From Smittium mucronatum (taxonomy: Eukaryota; Kickxellomycota; Harpellomycetes; Harpellales; Legeriomycetaceae), in contig LSSL01007731.1 of assembly GCA_001953115.1 (NCBI GenBank), positions 1-15,912 on the forward strand: 15,912 nucleotides of DNA, read 5' to 3'. The notes under the pieces were generated by a model that saw only the letters and a list, made by a program, of their open reading frames with translations, ran no database searches and was not told the origin of the DNA. The position numbers and the translations under genes were made by a program. Positions 1 to 5,925 of the stretch are shown piece after piece (position 1 is the stretch's first letter; every line of letters starts with the position of its first letter).

Positions 1-26
<26 letters not shown>
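1..26. repeat. Poly-G tract (26 G) at the window edge
   Basis: The first 26 bases are all G, followed directly by ordinary AT-rich sequence. Similar but shorter G runs occur inside the window (14 G at 1021, 12 G at 2447, 8+5 G at 5845), so long G homopolymers may be a genuine habit of this genome. A run at the very edge could equally be where an assembly stopped or a no-signal sequencing artefact. It is not a telomere repeat: there is no TTAGGG-like unit, only G. Confidence 0.9.
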
Positions 27-31
<5 letters not shown>

Positions 32-707
32 TGGCGGCCTCTGTTCAATTCTTTGAAACAAGTATAAAAAATTAGTCCGTAAAAACTTTATTGGTGAGCT
101 TTCATTAAAAGTCAAGTCAGAGAGGAAATAAATGTAAAAAACACGAAATTTAAGCGATTTTGATATGTAGCAGATAAATAACTTCAAATGTATTTATTTT
201 TTCATTTTTTAAATTGGAACCCCGCACCAGTGAATTTAAAAGAGTGTACTTTTTGTATTTATATGTAGTTTCAGTATTTTTTTAAAATAAAGAAATATAT
301 GGTGGATTTTTTTTATTGTTTTTTCTACCTTTCAGCTCTTAATTCATTCCTTCTCGTTTGCTTGATATTTTCTGGATAATAAAACTATCGGATAATATTA
401 TTTATTTATCTTTACCGATTACTGAATACTGAATACTGAATACTGGGTTCATTGTCGATGCGATGAATACCATTTTCTGAATACAACTCTGAAAATAATC
501 TAAAAAAAATTAATTTCAAATAAATTGTTTTTTTTTTTAATTAATGCCAGGTTTAGGGTTTTAGGTATTGTTTCACAAACAGATCTCATCAAAACTATTG
601 CTAAAACTGGAAAATTACATAGTTGCAAACACGCATTATAAGCGAATTTTTATGAGCAATAAATTAGAATCAAAAGCTTCAACTTTTGCACAGCATGCTT
701 GTAATAG
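27..707. other. AT-rich spacer, no gene seen
   Basis: No supportable coding region, RNA gene or mobile element is visible here. The stretch is A/T-rich with short homopolymers, among them a T run near 528-538, and it carries the 7-bp tandem repeat at 421-445. A minus-strand open frame of 87 codons begins at 913 and ends at 650, just entering this stretch. It has no recognisable domain and overlaps an alternative plus-strand reading, so I do not call it as a gene. Confidence 0.6.
421..445. repeat. 7-bp tandem repeat (ACTGAAT), 3.6 copies
   Basis: Three perfect consecutive copies of ACTGAAT are followed by a partial ACTG. A related CTGAATAC follows at about 477-484, suggesting a slightly longer decayed array. 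This is a minisatellite-like tract in non-coding sequence with no assigned function. Confidence 0.85.
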
Positions 708-753
708 ATATCTCTAGCCTGGGGTTCATTGATTTTCGGTTTTTTTTTACTAG

Positions 754-837
754 TAAAAGACAAGTGTAAGTTTGGACATTTAATTTTGAAAATGAAGGTT
801 AATGAGTCTGCCCTTTCAAGCGGTTTAAAAAAGCAAG
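754..837 (+). other. Candidate unmodelled internal exon, product unknown
   Basis: This 84-nt stretch is preceded by a T-rich tract ending TTTACTAG, a good 3' splice-site shape. It is followed by AAG/GTATGC, a good 5' splice-site shape. It is open in the frame that includes ATG at 792 (MKVNESALSSGLKKQ up to the donor), and that frame stays open to a TGA at 885-887. No homology is recognisable. The opposite strand is also open here for 87 codons (913 down to 650), so the strand is undecided. Splice-like motifs are common by chance in AT-rich DNA, so this is a weak call. Confidence 0.15.
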
Positions 838-953
838 GTATGCTTCCTATTCGCGAAACCAAACCATTTTCCTTTTGTGAAAAATGATTAGAGCTTAATC
901 CAATTATCAGCATGAATTTGAAATAGGATTAGTTTGTTGAATGGAAATGAAAT

Positions 954-968
954 GGGGGGTTTTTTTTT
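954..968. repeat. G6-T9 homopolymer junction
   Basis: Six G are followed immediately by nine T. It is one of a series of places in the window where a G or C run directly abuts an A or T run. It lies in non-coding sequence about 50 bp before the 14-G tract. Confidence 0.8.
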
Positions 969-1020
969 GGTCTGCTGGTTCTGATTGGATTAAGCTGAAT
1001 GGGCAGATTTGGATCCTAAA

Positions 1021-1034
1021 GGGGGGGGGGGGGG
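1021..1034. repeat. Poly-G tract (14 G)
   Basis: Fourteen consecutive G are preceded by AAA and followed by CCTAGATC. Such a run could form intermolecular or slipped G-quadruplex structures and is prone to length change. No gene is adjacent: the nearest confident gene ends at 1871. Confidence 0.9.
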
Positions 1035-1427
1035 CCTAGATCGGAAAATCTAAAGTACAGATAGTGTTTTATGGTTTCGGTTCATCAAATACTTTATAGT
1101 ACTAAAATGGGTTTATGTGAAAACAAGATATCCCCTTTCAAAGCCATATCAACAGCGACTCTTATATCCCTTTTTTTCCCTGGACTATTGGTCCACCTTG
1201 GCAGAACATCTTGTTATATTTCTATTTAATTGGACTTCATTTTACAATGCATTGTTAGCTGAACTCACTATATCGATCCTTTTACTTTTCCAATAGCTTT
1301 CATCCGACATAAATACACACCTTCGCCACATGACTTTTTATTCTATTTGCCCAAAAATCCCTCTTACAAGACTTGTAGAATCTGAAGCAAGCAGTGTTGC
1401 TTTCTTGTTGCGTAGTTTTGTATGCAT
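1035..1427. other. Spacer of mixed composition, no gene assigned
   Basis: No open reading frame of supportable length is seen. The stretch around 1155-1250 is less A/T-biased than the spacer before it. One plus-strand frame reads through FFPWTIGPPWQNILLYFY before stopping, but it has no start, splice context or recognisable family. I leave it unassigned. Confidence 0.5.
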
Positions 1428-1743
1428 TCATGACAAACCGATAATATAATTATACAGATAAGTAAATAAAGGAAATGACGCAGAAGCAGCCAATGAAAAG
1501 CAGCACGTTATATGACCAATTGTAAAACCTTGCACGAAAAAAGAATTGAGCGCAAATCGCATTTTTAATGACAATAGCGAATTTGGGCGTAAATGGATTA
1601 AAAATAAGGTTATATGTTTTGGAAAGATAATAGCCGCTGGAATTACTGGAAACGGGCGTTCTATAGCTAAAAATGGACGACCACTCTTCATAAACTTTCC
1701 AAATAAATATATTGAATATTTATTTATATGTATATTTTTGTGA
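1428..1743. other. G+C-raised patch open on both strands, possible coding remnant
   Basis: On the minus strand an uninterrupted 87-codon frame with an ATG runs 1691 to 1428. It is rich in Pro, Leu, Ser and Phe. On the plus strand a frame is open from a TGA at about 1511 to a TGA at 1741-1743. It contains Gly- and Lys-rich sequence (FGKIIAAGITGNGRSIAKNG at about 1618-1677) but has no ATG start, only TTG at 1546. The plus frame continues upstream of that TGA as GNDAEAANEKQHVI, as if a stop had entered a longer frame. The row at 1621 is 43% G+C, well above the spacer. I recognise neither translation. The patch could be a decayed gene, an exon of an unmodelled gene, or the 3' UTR of the Gig1-like gene, which would run into it. 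Confidence 0.3.
1719..1724 (-). promoter_or_regulatory. Possible poly(A) signal AATAAA for the Gig1-like gene
   Basis: On the minus strand an AATAAA lies about 147 nt beyond the stop codon of the Gig1-like gene (stop at 1873-1871), inside a run of TAAATAAATATT. The position is plausible for 3'-end formation. The hexamer is easily found by chance in A/T-rich sequence, so this is only a candidate. Confidence 0.3.
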
Positions 1744-1870
1744 GAGTATAAAGGTGAAAGTAAATAAAGACCAAAAAATGGTGAGATTTCAGAATTAAAA
1801 AAACAAGTAAGAGTCGCTCCATTATAATTTTGTATTCTTTAAAGCGAGAGAAAGGGGTAGGGGCAACGAT

Positions 1871-2422
1871 TCAAGAAGTCTTCACAAAAAGATGTCCGTG
1901 ATACACACCAGGAACACTTTGTAAATGGGGAGGATTGACGAGCCACAAGTATTCAACAGAGGGACCCAAATGAGTAGCAATAAAATGGACAACGTTAGGA
2001 GGAGGGACTGAGCCAGCATCGAGTTTATAAACAGACCATAGAATAAGGTGGTCGATGTTGGGTTCGAGGGCATATGGAAAATCGTTTTTTTTCAGGTAGA
2101 GCTGATCTTTATAATCAATCACTCCATCAGTAATCTTTGCTTTATCGTCCAGAATCTTGGAAACTACAGTTTCTCGGATAAATGTATCAATGCTCCCATA
2201 TTTCGCTTTCAGTTCCTTCATCTTAGCATCGTATATTGACTGATTTTCAACAGTTCTCCCAAGCTCCTCGAATTCACCAGAATCTAAATTCGTTTAAAAA
2301 GACAGAGATTTAGTAAGTATGGAGATAAGTGTTTAAATAAAAGGATATTTCGAAAGAGGTATACCAATGTACTTTTTGAGCACGGACCAAGATTTAACTT
2401 GGGTTTTCTTTTCGGCTACCAT
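1871..2422 (-). CDS. Gig1-like DUF3605 family protein, two exons, 156 aa
   Basis: This is a two-exon gene: exon 1 at 2422-2365 and exon 2 at 2283-1871, joined within a GAT codon (Asp20). The start is fixed by an in-frame TGA 12 nt upstream of ATG 2422, in context CAAAATGG. The joined 156-residue product matches the DUF3605 pattern from memory: N-terminal Trp12, Arg29 and Tyr37 before a helical stretch ending KYGS (47-50); NDFPY at 86-90; HLILW at 98-102; WLVNPP at 133-138; and a C-terminal LQSVPGVYHGH at 140-150. The family is named after Candida albicans Gig1, induced by N-acetylglucosamine. Its biochemical activity is not established, and I infer a soluble protein because no signal peptide or membrane segment is visible. 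The length is slightly short for the family but covers the domain end to end. There are no internal stops and the motifs are intact, so it looks functional. Starting at the later Met41 would lose the first conserved residues. Confidence 0.88.
2284..2364 (-). other. Spliceosomal intron (81 nt) in the Gig1-like gene
   Basis: On the minus strand the intron runs from GTATAC at 2364 to TTTAG at 2284 and splits an Asp codon after its first base. A TACTAA branch-point-like hexamer lies at 2315-2310, about 26 nt before the acceptor. Removing it joins two segments that each match the DUF3605 pattern in one frame. Size and signals fit compact fungal introns. Confidence 0.88.
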
Positions 2423-2446
2423 TTTGCTGAATCACTTGGGGCAAAA

Positions 2447-2458
2447 GGGGGGGGGGGG
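2447..2458. repeat. Poly-G (12 G), poly-C in the 5' leader of the Gig1-like gene
   Basis: Twelve G on the plus strand read as twelve C in the direction of the Gig1-like gene, 25-36 nt before its start codon. The tract is followed by CGG on the plus strand. It lies in the 5' UTR or core promoter. It could matter for promoter opening or translation, but that is inference. No clear TATA box is positioned upstream. Confidence 0.85.
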
Positions 2459-2583
2459 CGGTAGAAAGAGTATCCAGTAAATGAAGTAGGCACTGCCTTC
2501 AATGCTCAAATTTAAATATTGAGAGAAACAGGAATTACCAAACGCGAATTTGTTAGCACAGGGGTCGAAAATAGGCAGATTCC

Positions 2584-2597
2584 ATATATATATATAT
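2584..2597. repeat. Short AT dinucleotide repeat (7 units)
   Basis: Seven perfect AT units lie in the spacer between the Gig1-like gene and the G+C-raised patch at 2682-2966. If that patch were expressed rightwards, this would be the middle of a divergent promoter region. Otherwise it is a simple microsatellite. Confidence 0.8.
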
Positions 2598-2681
2598 TAA
2601 ATATGTTAAAGATATGACCATGCACTCTATAAAAGTAATGGTGTGCGCCTATTCAAGAGCTATTTTGTGAAACGAAATTAC

Positions 2682-2966
2682 AGAATGGGTTTAGATAATC
2701 GCTATCACACGTACATCCACTCCTCCCGATAATTAATAATACACACAAACACTCCTATCTTCAATGGATAGGAAAAAACGAAAAAAACTATGCTACGTCT
2801 GCTTTTAGGCAGAAATGGAAACTATTCTTTACTGCGCTGCATTCACCAGCCGCTTCTCCTCACACTCAGCTGCATGACCAGACTATCTATTTTTATCCCC
2901 AAAACATCCCCTCCTGGAACTGAACTGCAGTCTGAGTTGTTTGACTCCAAAATAATTTCTAGATAA
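2682..2966 (+). other. G+C-raised patch open in all three plus frames, product unknown
   Basis: The row at 2881 is about 43% G+C, against an AT-rich surround. Frame A has ATG at 2790 and a stop at 2964-2966, 58 codons. It begins MLRLLLGRNGNYSLLRCIHQ, basic and free of acidic residues until about residue 45, like a mitochondrial targeting sequence. Frame B has no ATG but is open for about 75 codons and includes QKWKLFFTALHSPAASPHTQ before TGA. Frame C reads METILYCAAFTSRFSSHSAA from an internal ATG. The run GTCTGCTTTTAG before GCAGAAATGG also resembles a 3' splice site. I cannot choose between a short gene, an exon, or a non-coding C-rich element, and recognise no family. Confidence 0.25.
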
Positions 2967-2977
2967 AAATAGGCTAG

Positions 2978-3245
2978 ATTCTTATTAAAGCGTCCACAAA
3001 ATTTTTTGACCGTACAAAATACGAATCATATTCGTTCTTTGCATATTTGCCAGTAATTTTCATGCAAGAATAAGAATGAGCTAAAGCTCATCTTCTTTTA
3101 GGAACCACGACACTCTAAACCCAACTTTTATTGGTGTAAAACTAGACCCACTTTGAGACTTATCAGTGCATTACAAATACCGTGTATTTTTAGTGAATTG
3201 ATTTTTCACTATTGGTCCGGGCTAAATATGTCCTGTCTTTATTGA
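2978..3245 (+). other. Candidate two-exon reading with a 49-nt intron, product unknown
   Basis: A plus frame is open from a TAG at 2975-2977 through KASTKFFDRTKYESYSFFAY to 3052. There a CCA/GTAATT donor could join, across 3053-3101, to an acceptor TCTTCTTTTAG. The frame continues as EPRHSKPNFYWCKTRPTLRL and stops at TGA 3243-3245. Phase 0 is kept and the joined reading is about 72 codons without an ATG. The second segment is also open for 17 codons in another frame. There is no recognisable family. It could be exons of a gene overlapping the patch at 2682-2966, or chance. Confidence 0.15.
3076..3091. repeat. 16-bp palindrome ATGAGCT-AA-AGCTCAT
   Basis: Two perfect 7-bp arms are separated by AA. 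It lies within the candidate 49-nt intron at 3053-3101. It could be a hairpin or a dimeric protein-binding site. No terminator role is expected in a eukaryotic setting. Confidence 0.75.
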
Positions 3246-3287
3246 ATTCACCCTTGAATGTCCAATATATTCACAAGTAGAACCAAT

Positions 3288-3446
3288 TTAATTTTCCCTA
3301 TTTGCCATAGCCATGACACCTTTATTAACTATTTCACCAATTAATGCAAGTTGATTTCCTGTGATTTGGGAATTTAGCAAATTCTTTGGGAATCTTTCCA
3401 CTAGAACCCTTAAGGCCCCGAATATACTTGTAGCCCTAATTGCCAT
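3288..3446 (-). other. Short ORF, 52 codons, possible exon or remnant
   Basis: On the minus strand, ATG at 3446 opens a 52-residue frame ending TAA at 3288. It begins MAIRATSIFGALRVLVERFP and continues with NQLALIGEIVNKGVMAMA. The frame is open 13 or more codons upstream of the ATG, so it could be an exon's end rather than a complete gene. Composition is amphipathic and protein-like, unlike chance ORFs of the A/T desert. The plus strand is also nearly open here, with one TGA (at about 3351) in a roughly 70-codon frame. I recognise neither product. Confidence 0.25.
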
Positions 3447-3880
3447 CGCATTAAAATGTAGCAAATTGTTTCCCCGATTAGAATTTAATTATACTGTTTC
3501 AAGCTGAGCATAAAACATTTAATAATAAATGTCCTAAAAAAATAAAAAAGACAAACTCGCTGGTTAGCTATTAATCGGCTATTTTTACTGGAGGCAAACA
3601 ATCCACTATGTCCTATTTGTAATAGAGATTTAAGTCTCGAGAATTTCTAATTCTAAACTATAGCTTTTGTTATTTTTATCCTATGATAATTGAATATTCA
3701 CGCCCTTGACATTTTTATGCCAAAACGTCAAAGTTACACACAATGAGTCAATTATAAAATTAAACGGCACAAAAAAAGAAAAGAGTTTCGGCTGAGGGAA
3801 TTCCCACTGTTTTTTTTTAAAAACCATATATCTTTATCTAATCAACATAGTCTCGAATAACACATGCAACTTTTGAATCC
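3447..3880. other. Spacer, no gene seen
   Basis: This is A/T-rich sequence with no supportable frame. It includes a T9-A5 junction at 3810-3823. Nothing resembling an RNA gene or mobile element is visible. Confidence 0.6.
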
Positions 3881-4066
3881 ATGTTTTACACGAAGAGGAG
3901 CGGCAAAATTTATTTGGTCATGGTCGAAAATTGCGTCATGATACTCGTGCTTTTTTTTATTGCCTGGATTTTGGTTTATGTTTCATTTAGCCTAAGCTGT
4001 TGGTCCAAAATCATGCTTTTCGGATTTTATGCCAATGGATCCGCTAGAAATTTACTCCTATTCTAA
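3881..4066 (+). CDS. Possible small membrane protein ORF, 61 aa, hypothetical
   Basis: An ATG-started 61-codon frame ends in TAA. The N-terminus is basic (MFYTKRSGKIYLVMVENC). It is followed by a hydrophobic run of about 20 residues (residues 19-38, MILVLFFIAWILVYVSFSLS), a plausible single transmembrane helix, and a Lys-containing tail. There is no recognisable family. It sits at the last position before composition drops into the A/T desert. T-rich DNA easily encodes Phe/Leu/Ile runs by chance, so the membrane-like appearance is weak evidence. It could also be an exon or remnant. Confidence 0.2.
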   Translation: MFYTKRSGKIYLVMVENCVMILVLFFIAWILVYVSFSLSCWSKIMLFGFYANGSARNLLLF

Positions 4067-5694
4067 AAGTTGGCTTCTTATTTGAAAAACTTTGGTTTAT
4101 TAAAAAATCATATTATAATTCCTCGAAAACATCCCATTCATTTGATGTTATAACACTCTTTGAAATCCTTCGGCTTATATTTATATGATATTCGTCTTTA
4201 CTATACAAATTAAAAAAAAATTGTTCCGGATCATATGAGATGAGTTTTTTTTGATAGTTTTTTTTCTTGCTTATTGCTTGAAACCCCCTCACATTTTACC
4301 CTAATTTATGTTGGATAGCAAAAAAATGGGTTTCTTTTATACAGATACATATCAAGTTCTTTTGTGAGAAAGTTTATGATTAGACAAAAGGTGGTAATCA
4401 AATCCTTTTTTTATATATAGTTGCGGATTACAATTTTTTTTAAACAAAAACTATTAAAAACGCATATTTGAAAAGCTAAATTAATTAACAGTTTTGTGAA
4501 AAATTAAATCTATTTATTTTAAAACAAAGCGATTTACATATCAAATAACGTATTACTAAGACAAGTATGCTTTACAACAAACTAATTCCCGTCTTTCGAA
4601 ACAAAAAAGAATATTTTCCCAAGTGAAAAATTGAATGTTAACTCTAATTTTTTACTTTTAATTAGCATGTCTCGAAACTGCTCTCAGAACCAAAAGAAAT
4701 AAAATTAAATTAAAGGAAGTATCTAAATATACTATATCAAATATGAGTAAATACTATTTGATTACTTGTTCTTACGAGTAGGGACATATATTCATAAATT
4801 TCAAAGTTAGAATATTTCAAAAACTATTACGATCATAATACTTTTGAAATCTTAAATCGATGTCAATTTTTTCAGAAAATTTTATGCTATTGCCTAATTT
4901 TCTTTTCTTTCGCTTTTAAAATTTTTCATTTTATTTAAATTTTATTTATATGAAATAAAGTCAAAAAGAGGATGGAGCTCGTCAGTCGAACAAAAACACG
5001 TGCTTTTAAATAGATAAGCCCATTTGTAATACTACACAAATTTATTATCGATTTAAAATATTTCCATTAACCCACACTCACCACAACCACTATAGTTTAT
5101 GACACTCCCTATGTATCTGGAAATAAATTAAATGAATCATTATTTACCTCTTTAAAAATAATTGTGAAATTAAAATATGTTGATTTTTTTAAAAAAAAAT
5201 AAAATTCCTGAATATTCTTCAATTATCACCAAAATATATCTAACTCCAACTGAATAAATAGATGGTATGATTTCTTTTTTAAAAAAGAGAGTTTTTCGCT
5301 GTAATTTTTTTTTTTTTTTGGCTACGAGAAGTGCATCGATAAGCATCAAATTATAAATATCTATATCGAATATATCATTTTAGAGTTCCGTGAAATCTCT
5401 ATATATTATCATTTTTTTACTAAACGTATCACATTGCAGGATTCAAAATCCTAAAAACAAAATTCAATAAGAAATTCTGGCTGACAAAGAGCTTAATTGG
5501 TAATAAAAAAAACTAATGCTGGCTATACCAGAAAAAAAATGGGATGTGAGAAGCTCTAATAATTTGTACATTCAAACCCAAAAAATTGGGTACCGGTATT
5601 TTTTTTCAATGGTATCACTTTATAATATAAATATACCCAATTATAGCAAAAATGTGATTTTTATATTATTATTTTTATATTTTAACCTCTATTA
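4067..5694. other. Start of A/T desert, no gene seen
   Basis: G+C falls from about 4070 onward and no frame of useful length appears on either strand. The stretch carries two copies of the dispersed 10-mer CAAAAACTAT (4445, 4818), a C5 run at 4284-4288, T7-A9 at 5184-5199 and T6-A6 at 5275-5286. It also has a small perfect hairpin AGGATT-CAA-AATCCT at 5438-5452. Confidence 0.7.
5184..5199. repeat. T7-A9 junction
   Basis: Seven T are followed directly by nine A. This is one of at least eight T-run/A-run junctions in the desert. The others with 6 or more bases on each side are at 5275-5286, 5757-5773, 6791-6804, 7013-7031, 8225-8238, 11716-11732 and 12126-12140. Confidence 0.85.
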
Positions 5695-5844
5695 ATGCGC
5701 ACCTATGGCTCGCTTTTAATGAATAGAGTTGTTAGATATGTTAAACTATGTCTTGCTTTTTTAAAAAAAAAAACTTTTAAAATGACATTAAACTACACTA
5801 GAGTGGAGTTTAAATTACGTATTATCCTGTTGGGTAAAATAAGA

Positions 5845-5858
5845 GGGGGGGGAGGGGG
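5845..5858. repeat. G8-A-G5 tract
   Basis: Eight G, one A and five G sit inside otherwise strongly A/T sequence. The tract has quadruplex-forming potential on the plus strand. It encodes a Gly run in a chance 76-codon frame (5695-5925) that I do not accept as a gene. Confidence 0.9.
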
Positions 5859-5925
5859 CATTAATAAAAACATTATAGAAACACAAAAACTAAGAGGACA
5901 TAAGCAAATGAAAATCGAAATGTAA

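Noticed and set aside
650..913. 87-codon minus-strand ORF with ATG
   Set aside because: No recognisable domain, and the opposite strand has an exon-like segment at 754-837. Without homology the frame cannot be called a gene.
1634..1646. Reverse complement GTAATTCCAGCGG resembles the conserved 18S rRNA GTAATTCCAGC segment
   Set aside because: The match is limited to about 11 bases and the flanks do not follow 18S sequence, so it is treated as coincidence.
1871..2221. Single-exon 116-aa reading starting at the internal ATG at 2221
   Set aside because: The frame continues upstream to a clear acceptor and a first exon carrying the family's N-terminal residues, so this Met is internal (Met41).
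1882..2239. Two alternative frames overlapping the Gig1-like gene (minus 1882-2073 and plus 2048-2239)
   Set aside because: Both are shadows of the real exon 2. They do not carry the DUF3605 motifs.
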